NCBI RefSeq assembly: GCF_000801105.2
Contig: NC_079517.1
Coordinates: 3,286,001-3,350,000 of the forward strand
DNA length: 64,000 nt
Source: Raphanus sativus
Lineage: Eukaryota > Streptophyta > Magnoliopsida > Brassicales > Brassicaceae
Direction: 5' to 3'
Notes under the pieces: generated by a model
Database searches by the model: none
What the model was told of the DNA's origin: nothing
The model's input: only the letters and a program-made list of their open reading frames with translations
In this document: positions 9,394 to 20,731 of the stretch, one piece after another
How the letters are laid out: the number at the start of each line of letters is the position of its first letter
Position numbering within the stretch: the stretch's first letter is position 1
Translations under genes and position numbers: made by a program

Positions 9394-11248
9394 TCACAAG
9401 GATCTTCGGACCATATCGTACAATGAAATAGCGATTTCGGCACTGATCAGGATAATGATTAGCCACTCTAGAAAATCTGATTTCCTGTTCTGAAGTATCT
9501 CCTGAAGAAAACGAATGTTGTGCTGCAGAAGAAGATTCCCCCAAAGTAAAAACATAAAAGAAGGTTAGTAAAGTTTTCCACAAAATGACAAAGACGTATC
9601 ATGAGAAAGACTGTGTATATATATATACCTCTACAAACTTGAGCTTAAAATCAAGGCTTGCAAATCTCTGTGTCAATTCAAACTCATCCCTAAGATACTC
9701 CCATATCTGAGCGTATTTAGCATCCTTCCAAGCTATATCTGACCTGCAATTTTCCCCCAAAAACATGAGCTAATCAGGATTACAAACATAAGTAGTCATC
9801 AATGTAGAGGCATGGATTCTTCCATCTCACTTACCTCTCAAAAAGACCAAGCTTCAGAATCACATCAGCCAGATTAGAATTAGCCTTTCCAACCAACTGG
9901 AAAAGCTTCTTCCTGTCCATTGTAAACGTTCCTGTTTTCTCCATCCCACGGTTTATGTCCGTAAATTCTGCTACCATACCATCAACCTACCAGATACAAA
10001 ATTAATTACTCACAGTTACTAGTATTTATGGTGCCGACTATACGTATAAGGACCTGACATCATTACCTGCCGGCCATAGTAATCCAGAGCTATGCTCTGG
10101 CCAAGAACACTGCCGATGGTTCTGATGCCATCAATATTCAAGAACTGCAACATAATGTAGTCCAGTCCTCCTTGCATCCAGGTGTTCAGATCTGGATTCT
10201 CTCTCACTTCGTATTCTGCAGTTTTTACAGAACCAAAGATATCAAAGTTACAACACAGCACCATTCTACAAGTTCTTAGCAGCTAACCAAAAAATAAGAA
10301 GGAAAGTAGAACTCACCATCTTTTCTCATCTCAGAAAGCAAACCAGAAGAATGCCTCTCGACCACTTTAAGATACTCATCAACCTCGTGTTCCCGTACGT
10401 TAAACAAGACAATCGATCCGTACTGGAATACCACCATGTAAATGCACTCACTCCCACTTATACAACTACCAGTACCCTGAATCCACATCATCAAACCCCT
10501 TTACTGTTATAAGCAATTCAATGAATCACACAAACCAAAAGATACTAAAAGTGTACTAATTGATGTAAACCTTAAGTACCTCAGCTCCTCGATAGCAGCT
10601 GAAGTGTTAAAAAAGTAAGATTCATAACTTACAGTGGGATCAGTATGGTTTCCGAACTTGAGAACAACATAGTTAGTCATACGCGAAGTGGGTGGGATGA
10701 AGTTGTGCTTGTTCTGCTCAACTAAGCCTTTCAAATCAACGCTGCACACAAATCACATCCACGTAAAGGTTCCAACTTTCAATTTTTAGGTTAGGTATCA
10801 TACGATTTAATCAGATCCTGATCCCAATACAGAGTGAGATAAAACGATACCTAGTGGAGAAGAAATAAGCTCGAACAGGAAGAGAAAGCTTCGTATCCTC
10901 CTCTAATCCGCCGTAACTCCCATCAGCAACCTCCAAAGTCGGGACCTTTTCACCACACTCCCCCACTGGTTGCTGCTGATTCTGATTCTGCTGCTGCGGC
11001 TGAAGCGAAGCGGCTGTGGAGGAAGAAAAAGCCACCCTCACGGCGAAGAGGGACCCGAAGCTTCTTAAACCACCGTGGATCGGAGAACTGGAGAAGAAAC
11101 GAGGTGAAGCGTGTGACGACGAGCGCGAGGAGAAGTACAGCGGAAGCGGAAGCGGCGGCGGTTTCTGCTTAGGAGTGAAGATCGAGGAGAGGATTGTACG
11201 GACGGAAGGGGTTAGGGTTTTAACGTGGACGTCAATGCTCCGCATCAT
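9394..11248 (-). CDS. RRL: RETARDED ROOT GROWTH-LIKE, DUF155 protein
   Basis: Seven exons join in frame: 10851-11248, 10633-10741, 10317-10476, 10067-10215, 9835-9986, 9629-9743 and 9394-9522, giving 403 residues. The N terminus is rich in Ser, Arg and Pro without acids (residues ~1-70), typical of organelle targeting. The DUF155 domain covers the rest, with YMVVFQYGSIVLFNV, the helical stretch DRKKLFQLVGKANSNLADVI, and a C-terminal membrane helix near FLEWLIIILISAEIAISLY. DUF155 proteins such as yeast RMD1 and RMD8 and plant RRG are linked to organelle function and cell division; RRL has been linked to ABA responses in Arabidopsis. Placing exon 3 directly after exon 2 skips a short region (~10555-10632) that could hold a small alternative exon. 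Confidence 0.88.
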
Positions 11249-11686
11249 TTTTGGTTTCTAAACGGAGACGATGAACGATGAATGAACCTGACGGCCTCAC
11301 TCGAGCTCAGGGTTTTATACTTTTCTTACAGTATTTGAGTTAAACGCGTGCCGTTTTTACGTTTTGAAAGCTGTTAACGTGCTGTTCTAAAGCAAGGTGA
11401 ACGACATGAACTTTATAAAGAGAATTATCAAACGGCGGCTCGTTTTATTTAATACCTTTATAAATAATTTAATTATATAATCGATTTTTATATAATACAA
11501 TTTGCAAAAGTGATCTGCAATAGAAAATCACTGGACTACGTTTTGTGTATCAGTTAGCACTGAAGAAATATAAGATATTTTCCAACGCAAAGAAAAAAAC
11601 ATAAAATTCAAGAACAAAAGGAACCAAATAAGTGTGTAAAGATCCCATATAACACTCGTTATTATAGTTGTTACTCTTCTTCCCTA
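11249..11686. other. Intergenic: RRL promoter and NPH3 gene 3' flank
   Basis: The space separates the RRL start codon from the stop codon of the neighbouring minus-strand NPH3 gene. No further gene was found. Confidence 0.6.
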
Positions 11687-13944
11687 TCAGTTTTTGGTTT
11701 CACGGATCATCAATAGAGCGTCTTCCTCTCCTCCTTTACCCCTTCCACCGCATGGTGAAGTCTTAGTCTTACACTTCAATCCAAATATCTTGGAAAAAAA
11801 GTTGCGTTCTTCTTTAGGCTTGACAAGCTTGCCAAGATCTTGTTTCATGCTCATACATTCTTTCTCAAGCTCGCAAACACGTTCCTTCATCTCCTTTATC
11901 CCCATCTTGCCATTTCCTTTATTAATCTTGTTGCGTCCTTCGCCTAATGCTGGGTTCATGCCGTTTGTGTCTTCGTCGTTGCTGCTGTCTGTGTCTAGCA
12001 CCAGTTCTGCTATAGATGTCCGAAGCCGCATCTGTTCAAAGAACAAGACTTGTACTATGACTCGTACAGGTAGACGCTCGTTTTGTGCTGCGTGTGTGCA
12101 TGCCTCCAACGAGAGTTTCTGACAATTCATAAGCAGACACAGTTGCTCTCTCTCATATTCTGTCAGCCATGGATGTGCCTATACAGATCCAAAAAGTTAC
12201 AAAATATATCTTAGAGAAATTCAAATGAATCATTTGATACTAGCAAAAGTATATTTTTAGACCCTGTTCAAATATATATTTAACGAGTAGATGCTATAGT
12301 TTTTAAAGTTAATTAATTGTTTTATTTATCTATGTTTAATGTTTCTTTTAAAATTATAAATCTTAAATATAGATTATATCTAATTTTTTTTTAAAAAAAA
12401 ATTAAATACTAATTTATTTATTTATTTTTAAGTTTTATTAATTTTAGATTTAGACCATATTCGACCATTCTATTTTCACATCTTGCAAACATATAATAAG
12501 GTTTTGTTTACCTTGATGTATATATCAATAGCACGGTAGATACCATCATCCATTGGCCTAACATCTTCAGGGATTAAAGCACCAAGAGCTCGAAACTTGG
12601 ACACTTTCAAGTTCTCATCAGATCCCACCTCTGCTAAGTATCCATCTATCAGCCCAGCAACCTTTCTGATAGACCTAAGAGGATGATCAGAATCTCCTAT
12701 CAGTCGCTTCTCCTCTACGTTACCGCAAGAATCAAATGTTAACACGAAATGATCAAGAATCCTCTGAACAGAGTCGATATCATAGAGCGTCTCAGCCGAG
12801 TATCCCACGTTCGGTATCAACAGATCCTCGAGAGCAGCTTCGTCTAGCTGCACACCGATCTTCCTCTCGAGATTATCTCGAGTGACCGCACTCGCGTGAA
12901 GAACCATCGATGTCCTGAGAAGCCTGAGCAAGAACCTCGTCGAAGCGACGCGTCTCTCGCTAGGAAGCAGCTCCACGATCTCTTCGAGCAGACTTCGCTG
13001 ATCGTCATGAGTGTAGTAAACGTCATCAACGTAGCTACTACTACTAATACTACCTTCCTCTGGAGACGAAGAAGCAACGTGCCTAGAACAACCGAGTAAA
13101 GGAAGGTTCCGTTTCGCGTAATGCGTGACAGACGCTGCTATTACGTCAGCTTTCACGCCTCTCGATGCAACGGTTTGAATAAACCTTTTGTAAATTGGAA
13201 AGTCTAGGAACGATGAGACGTCGTTGAACCACCAGTTACTACCACTCGTGGACTTACTTTGTCGTATACCGTTCCAGACAGTTACTTCCGATGAAATCGG
13301 CCAGTTGAATAAACTCGTCTCCTCCTCCGCAGCGTAAGAAGCCTTAACGGCTAGAGAAGAAACGCACCTAGACACAATGCCGAGCTCTTCGGCGATAGGT
13401 AGGAGGAGGAGCTTTCTCTCGCAGCAGCAACTCTCCAAGGCTCTGATGGAATCTTCCCAGTTAGTCAACACGTCGTCGTTGAGGAAACTCTCGGTGAGGT
13501 AGACGAGGTTCGCGTTTCCGTAGTTCTCGCTCATCTGGAGATACTCCGCCGCGCATCTGAGGCTCACGACGTTTTCGGCCGTGACCTCGATTCTCACGCC
13601 GTAGCAGAAGTTTGCCACGAGGAGGAACGTGTCTGGTCCGCCGGGGATGTCGTGGAGCTGGGCATGGGACGACGTCGTCTCGGAGGCTTTGCTGAAGAGA
13701 GCTTCAAGATATCCGCTTCTCGACAGCAACGGAAACTTGTGGAGGTGGAAGGTTTGGTCTTGTACTTGGATCACCACATCGGGTTTAAGACCAGTTGAGC
13801 AAATCCTGATTACAAAGATTTTTTATTTATTAATTATTTAGTTATAAATCCATTAAAGAAGAATGAAGAAGAGGAGGGGACTGACCATGTGTGACCACTT
13901 AGATGAAAGACTTCGGATTTGGAACCAAGTTTCAAGTAAGCCAT
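11687..13944 (-). CDS. BTB/POZ-NPH3 family protein (At5g13600-like)
   Basis: Exons 13886-13944, 12512-13805 and 11687-12178 encode 614 residues. The protein starts [20 protein letters not shown]. The BTB domain spans about residues 28-130 ([22 protein letters not shown]). The NPH3 domain spans about 205-500, ending in the family block [35 protein letters not shown], which is split by the last intron. A coiled coil ([19 protein letters not shown]) and a Lys/Gly-rich tail close the protein. NPH3/RPT2 relatives act at the plasma membrane as CUL3 substrate adaptors or scaffolds in phototropism and auxin transport. This member is not characterised to my knowledge. It lies in tandem with RRL on the minus strand. 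Confidence 0.92.
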
Positions 13945-15877
13945 CTCTTTAGTTTTTTTAATAGTTGCAAAATAAGTTTTTATAGACGTATGCTTTTTTG
14001 ATTATATGAATATGAGACCGAGTCTTGTGGATAAATAGGATTAGATACAGAGAAGGCGATGCTTTTTCTCCAGTTTGCGTTAAGTATCTGTTACAAAGTT
14101 TTTTCTTCCCCCTTTATTTTCTCTGGCATTTTGTAACTGTAACGCGTTCCACGTTCTCTCCCACTCTTCGTTTTCTGTGGCTCTCTTTGGTAAATTCTTT
14201 AATATTTTCAGTATTCAACCGTAGGAATTAAATGTGGAAGATCTCTTTGACTGCTCAACAACTTCACACTCTCTCTCTCTTGCAATTTTTGGTAAAAGTT
14301 AATTTTTTGTCAAAAATGGTCCATTGAAAGCCCAATTTATAAGGCCCATTATTATAGACCCATAGCAAAGGCATATGTAAATAGCCCCAGTTAGTCTAGC
14401 TACCCGGCCCCTAAGGCTTAAAGCAGTGCTAAAACTTTTAAAAACCCTTTAACCAAATATTTTTTTCTTTGTATCTAACTTTTATATTAAATTGAAAATT
14501 TAAAAGTCCAAAATATTCAAAATTAATATTATCTCACAATTGTAACCTGTAGCTTAGTGGTAGTTTGTATTATCATCACTATTTTAGTATTTGAATTTTA
14601 TCAGCATAGTTTTTTTAAAAAAAATTAATTAGTCTTAGTTGATTAGAACTATGAACTTTTTATTTTGAATCTATCGGCTAATTCGATCGACTTAAAAAAA
14701 ATAATTCTATAGAGCATATTATCCAAAAGTACACTATGCAATTTATATTTAATTATAATTTATAGTTGGCGATCACTAAATAAAAATAAAAATAATATCG
14801 ACAAAAAAACAGAAAAAATAATATGAAGTAAAATAATGCAAACAAAATAAATTATGTTATTTATTATTCATTTTAAAAAGTTTTAAAGAACATTTTTGTT
14901 TAATTTTTTTCTTTCTAAAAATGAAGAATAGAGAAAAAAATCATATCAAATATTTCTATTAAATCATCTAATATTTAAGGAATGAGAAGAGGAATTCAAT
15001 ATTCATTCTTTTAATCACCTTTTCAAGTTTATGACATCTAAAAAATTTATCACTAATAGAAAATTATAAATCATGAATTTATTTTAGTAGCTTTTGCAAT
15101 AAAGAAATATCCACATATATTAGAATAAGTAACAAAACATAAATAACATTTCGGTAGTTTTTTACCAGTATTTCATAATTTGAAAAAATGGTTTAAAAGA
15201 TAAAGAAACATATATATTTTTTTTTTTAAAAAATCTATAAAACATAATAAAGTCGTTAACTATGTGGTATATTCAGTTATATTTATTTTTATATTAATAT
15301 TTTATATGATTGAAAATTCTCCTAAGAAATAATATCGACAATAATGACCTAGTAGCGGGTCAAACTAAGACATGATATAAAGGCAAAGTTATGTGAGTGT
15401 GTGGCCCTTGTCAAACTTCGCATCTCTCTCTTGAAGCAATTAGCTGTACTTTCCTGTAAACTGCTGCCTACTCAAAGACCTCTCCATCACTCTTGGTTAG
15501 ATTCTTCTTCTTCTCTCCCTCCCACTATTATTATTCTCTTTCTTCCTTATAAATCCTATAGACTTCTGAACTTGTCTCTTATTTTTTTGTCGGTGGATTT
15601 GCGTCTCTTCTCTTGTCAGTGCTTGTATCTTTCATCGGAAACTATACAGTTGACGCCCTTTTTCTCTCCATCAGGTTTGTTTGATTCTTGTTCTTCCATT
15701 GTGTGTTTACTCTACTAGTTGCGTGAATTAGGGTTTATGTTTTTTTCTTTCTTTTTATTTTGATCTGAAAACTCTATTTGACTTTAGTTGATTTTAAAGA
15801 CAGATCTGGCAAGTGTTTGGTGGAGTTAAGCTTGAAACAGGTACAATCTTTGGGACATTTATTTCGAGCGACACACT
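13945..15877. other. Divergent intergenic region between NPH3 gene and At5g13590-like gene
   Basis: The first ~400 bases hold the NPH3 promoter side. The last ~480 bases are probably the transcribed leader of the plus-strand gene, with polypyrimidine runs and a plausible leader intron. The middle, about 14400-15390, is AT-rich with a short tRNA-like A-box motif near 14550. No protein gene was found. Confidence 0.6.
14327..14356. promoter_or_regulatory. Site II-like TGGGCY motifs
   Basis: AAGCCCAA and AAGGCCCAT lie close together upstream of the NPH3 gene. On the opposite strand these are TGGGCTT and TGGGCC, the site II elements bound by TCP factors in housekeeping plant promoters. Confidence 0.4.
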
Positions 15878-18800
15878 ATGTCTGGAAACCAACAGGTATA
15901 TTAATGCATTCAATATCTGTACAAACTCACCAAGTTGTTGATTTCTTATTACTGTCTTGTGTCTGGTTGGTATCTATCAGCCTCAGATCAGCCTGCCTAC
16001 ATGGCGGTACAGTGATTTCAATGCTGCTATTCCCATCAAGAAGAGGAAGTACTTTGTGCAGCCGGAAGCAGCAGGAGCCTCGACACTTTTGGATAATAAC
16101 AATCCACAAGGTGATACTAGGAGTGCTCTGGATCCATCTGATAAGACTCATGTCAAGCAGAAAATGACTGGTGAGGGATCTAGGATCAATATTGGTAAAC
16201 CAATCCCTTACTTGTCTCCGTCTGTTTTGGCCGGAAAAAATGCTGATAAACCGGAGAGTGTTGGGAACTTAGTTCCTGACCAAATTAGAGTGAAAGTTGA
16301 GGAACCAGTTAACTCCAGTGCTTTGGCAGCCTCCTCTGAGGTCCCTCCTTCCAGTTCTGACATAGTTGGCAATTCACTTCATTCTTCTCTGGGAAAGCTT
16401 CCTATGAGAGCTGAACAACATTCTGGTGTTCTTAAGACCCGTGACATTGTTAGGGAGACATGTGGCAATGAAACTCTCAGAGGAGAGTGTCAGACACAAG
16501 CATCTGCTGGTGCGGGTACTGTTGCCTTGCGGCTAGGTTCTATGACTCCATACTTGGAGAACCAAGAGCCTACAGCACTGAATTTGTCGTTAAGCAAGGG
16601 AGTTTGTGCCCCTCATGACCCGGATTTTATCTCTACTTGTACCGAACCTGGCATTCACAATGTTGTGAGCAGATCGAATTGGGATTTGAATACTACCATG
16701 GATGCTTGGGAAGATGGTCTTGATCGCAAGACTAGAGTTAAGACAACTGGTGCCTTCTTAAACAGTAACAACACAGGTTGCCCTGACATGGAGACATCAA
16801 TTAATGTTATTGCAAAGTCTGTATCTGAAAAACAGAAAGAACATATAGGGGTTAAGTCTCCTACTGTGGCTTTGCCGCTGTTTGATCATCAGGTTAAGTC
16901 CACTAGTTCGCTTAGTCTAGGCCTCGGTGCATATCCTCCTGTTGAGAAATCTCCTTCTCTATCAGCTACCACATCTGAGGCAAGATCTTCCTTTACAAGT
17001 TCTTCCAGACCAGTTATGATTGCTGGTAATGTGAACTCGGTAAACCTTAGGACTGTGAAGTCAGAAGTGATTGACGAGAGTGTTCAAGTTGATCCGATCG
17101 GTAACAGAGTGAGCCAGGATGTTGTTGTTAGATTGAGACAAGAAAATAGTCTCGGATCTGGCAGTTTGAAGCCTGTGGATTCGGTATCAGTTAAGGCTGA
17201 GCCAAATAACTTCACTCAGTCGGTAGCTTTCAGTAGGAAAGATGGAACGTTGAATCATCTCCATAGACCATTAGTGGAATCAAATGATTTGCCTACGAGT
17301 TTTACGCCAAATCAGAAGGATAAATACATACCTTCTTCTAGTGGTATCGGCAATGCGCTAATGTCCTTGAATGTAATGACGAGAAATCCAGGCCAGAGTT
17401 CTGGTCAAGGAGATCATAACCTCAATGCATCAGGTGTGAATGATACCGTGACCAAAGATAAAGTTCTAGATGATTGCAAGACTTATGTTTCTCCTGATAC
17501 TGATGAACTTCCTATGAGTGGTGAAGAAAAGATTGTTTTATCTGGTAAGGACGACGAGAAGGTCCAGAGACCAGTTGCCATGCTTACAGAAGGTAATGAA
17601 AATGAACAAAGGGATATTACTGTTCCATCTGACGGTAACAATCAAGGGAGTCAAGCTGCACTTCTTGGTAATACAGGTAATGAAACTATTGAAGAATGCT
17701 CCGCCTCATCACTTGTTGATAAACTTATGGAATATACTGTCGATGTCATGTTTCAAATTAGTTGACATATGGCAATCATTAATTTTAGAAACTAAGAGGC
17801 TTAACTCTAGAAATTCAAGTGGAATATTTTTGATGGTACAGGTTATAATGAAGGCCGGATAGTTCAGGGTGGTGAACACTCAACTCATCAAATCATTCAT
17901 GCTAGTGAAGGAGTGTCAGGCGTGTCTACATTATCAGGCGGGAACGGTGATAACCCTGAAACAGTAGATAACAACAACAGTCCAGTTTCTCACAAGGCAG
18001 AGATGTCTACTTTTGACGATGATCCTCTTATGGAGTTGAGTGAAGGTAGTCCGAATCGAGTTAAGACACTAGATGCTTCAGACAGCTTTGCGGAAAGAGA
18101 TAGATTGCCTGATTTCTCACTTGGACAGCGGAAATATCATTCGAGATGGAGGTTGAGATTTTCTCTTACCTCATTTACGTTTTTCATATCTTTTATGGAT
18201 TTTACTTGAAACTTCCTATTATTGTTTTCTTTTGCTTAGTGATGAGTCCTGCAGCTTCTCGCGTGAGAGGTACCATGGCAAAGCTATAAGAAGCCCAAGA
18301 TTAAATTTCATGCCTCACAAAAGGAGGTTCTCTGATGATACAGAAAGCAATCTGCATGAGAGGGACACAAAAAGTAAAAACTCATAATCTATTTTCTTCA
18401 ATGGAAGAACAACAAAGATCATTTGTCTTTCTAAAACTCAATGCTAATCTCCATCTTATGAATTGCAGATTTTGAGTCCAATAGTTATGAAAACACTCGT
18501 CGGGGTCGTGGTGGCGCTTTTACGTTTAATTCTTATAGAGGGAGACGGCCTGCAAACGATGAAGGAACCTCTTTTCCCCACCACTCCTTTACGAGAAGAA
18601 ACGCTAGCTTTTCATATAGACCAACAAACAAAGAGGATGCATCTGAGTTTCACGGTTTTAGAGACGGTGAGAAGTTCACAAGGGGAATGCAATCCAACAG
18701 TACGGAGCAGCAGCCAATGTTCATGACTCAATCACGTCCCTATCGAGGTCGGAATAGTTTTGGTCGTGGTGGACGAACAAACTTTTCAAACAACTCCAAA

Positions 18801-19547
18801 CGAGACTTTCATGGATTTCGTTCACGGTCTCCAGTTAGATCAAGAGACAGGTCAGCTGGTCCGTCCTCGTCATTCAGGAACAGGTCACAGGAAGATTTCA
18901 GTGAGAACACAGACTTTTCTCGTCGTAGATCACCCTCTGGTTACAGAACGGGGAGGCTAAGCTCGCCTGAGCATTCTGGTTATCCAAGGGAAGGCTTTGT
19001 CAGAAGGCACAACTCTCCGCCTTACTCGCATAGACCGAATGCTGGAAGGGGACGTGGTTATGAAAGGGGGAGAGGGTATGCAAGGGGCAGAGGTTATGGA
19101 AGAGATGGCATCTCTTTTAGGAAACCATATGATCGTGGTGTACATAGGAACTTGAACAACTTTGATCCTCGAGAGAGGGTTGATTATGGTGATGGTTTCT
19201 TTGAAGGACCGATGCATTCTGAACGGTTTGGTGTTGATGGTGGTTCTGAGAGAAGGCAATTCGGTTATGTACATGATGGTGCCAGCTCTTTTAGACAATC
19301 TTTTAATAATGATGGTTGTGCACCTACTAATGCAGAGGGTGGTGACCCTGAAGCTGCAAGGTTTGGACAGAACAATGGTATTGAAAATAGAGGAGAACAA
19401 GGGAGTTTAGTGGAGACTGATGGGAAGAATATGAATTCGAGTGAGAATGCTTCTGGAAGAAGTAAGAATATGGAAGAGGATGAAACTTCAAAGCACAGTG
19501 AAATTTGGCAACAGGATGAGCTTGGTGGTGGTGGTGATGGGTTTTAG
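15878..19547 (+). CDS. Large Ser-rich protein with RGG/RS tail (At5g13590-like)
   Basis: Exons 15878-15895, 15981-17676, 17842-18151, 18240-18373 and 18469-19547 give about 1078 residues. The tiny first exon MSGNQQ precedes PQISLPTWRYSDFNAAIPIKKR, a conserved-looking start with a basic KKRK cluster. The long second exon (residues ~7-572) is low in complexity, rich in Ser, Asn, Val and Glu, with repeated VKVEEP and VKSE motifs. The last 300 residues are rich in Arg and Gly: RGRGYERGRGYARGRGYGRDG plus RS motifs (RSRSPVRSRDRS), typical of RNA-binding or nuclear-condensate proteins. No enzymatic domain was seen. I know it only as an uncharacterised plant protein; nuclear RNA association is an inference from composition. 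Confidence 0.82.
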
Positions 19548-20731
19548 AGAAAAGATTATTCTTCAGTTTGCATGAATCTTCTAAGACCAGGAAGATTTTT
19601 AGTATAGTGAATTAGGTACCAAACGAAAGTTCTGTGGTTTGCCATGGATGAGGCCAGTTAGTGGCTGATAACTGTGGACATTCCAATAGCTTGGTCAGTG
19701 CTTGCCTGTGTATATATACAGCTCTTCTCTTGTGGTATAACGTGACTGGTCTGATAGATATGAGGCGAGGAATGACTAAGGTGTTAGAAGAGACACTTTC
19801 CTCTTGTTGAAATATATGCCAGACATTTAGCTCCATACACCTTTTTAGACAGGCAAAAAATGCAGGTTTCGATGAATGGAGTCTCTTTGGCAAAGCACTA
19901 GAGTGCAGTATTCGAAGTTGGACCTGGCAAGACAATAATGACTAACCCCTACTATATGGATGAGCTATGACTGTTTTTGGCTTAGAACATTCATTTTCAT
20001 CTGGAATAACACCAGGTGATGAATTCTTCTAACATGTCGTCATCAATTCAACGTTAGGTACGCCCAAGATGATTTTGATAAGTACACATCTTTGTGGAAC
20101 TTGAAGTATAAGCTACACCCAGCTTGCTTGAAATGTTGAAACAGTCACTGATTATCTGCTGTTGGAAAGGGGTTTACTGGCCATGTACAAAACATACTGT
20201 AAAACTGCTCAAGTTGCTACCACCTTTGACCTTTTGGTTTGGTAAATGACTCCTCTCTTTTTTTCTCACTTCATGTGAGTTTGAACTTCGAAAGTGCTTC
20301 TCACCATAGGTAACATATTTCTGATTGATGTTGCCTATCAAGTGTAGGCATGTGAACAACTCATGCCATGGAGTTTCGCCTGTTTTAACCAGTAGATGTT
20401 GTTGATGAAGTGTTGGGAACTAGGAGAGAGTCCAGCATTCTGATTTGGAATGTCTGAGTTTGTATTATATTATACACTTCTTATTTCTGAGGCAAGTTTA
20501 TGAAGCTTTTTAGAGGATGATGTGTTTCAGTGATGAGACCATGTCTTAACCTTAACCATGGTTTTAGCAAATCTTTCAGCATATACATGTCATATGATTC
20601 TTCATACAATGTTCAAATGGTGCATTTTTAACAAATTTACCAACATATACAACAAAGAATAAACAAAAAGTACAGGATACAAACAACTAATACATAGTTT
20701 CAAATCAATCCTTCATAAAAGATCAAACGTA
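19548..20731. other. Convergent 3' flanks, no gene seen
   Basis: The stretch lies between the stop codons of the RGG/RS gene and ABCG6, which converge. It is less AT-rich than other spacers and has no credible reading frame on either strand. Part is probably 3' untranslated sequence of both genes. Confidence 0.5.

Noticed and set aside
10555..10632. Possible extra small exon in RRL (CTGCTATCGAGGAGCTGAG)
   Set aside because: The exons on either side join in frame without it, and the family block continues directly; it stays only as an alternative.
15401..15718. 105-codon frame in the leader of the RGG/RS gene
   Set aside because: It lacks an ATG start (begins GTG) and is a pyrimidine-rich leader read as Leu/Ser; no conservation can be argued.
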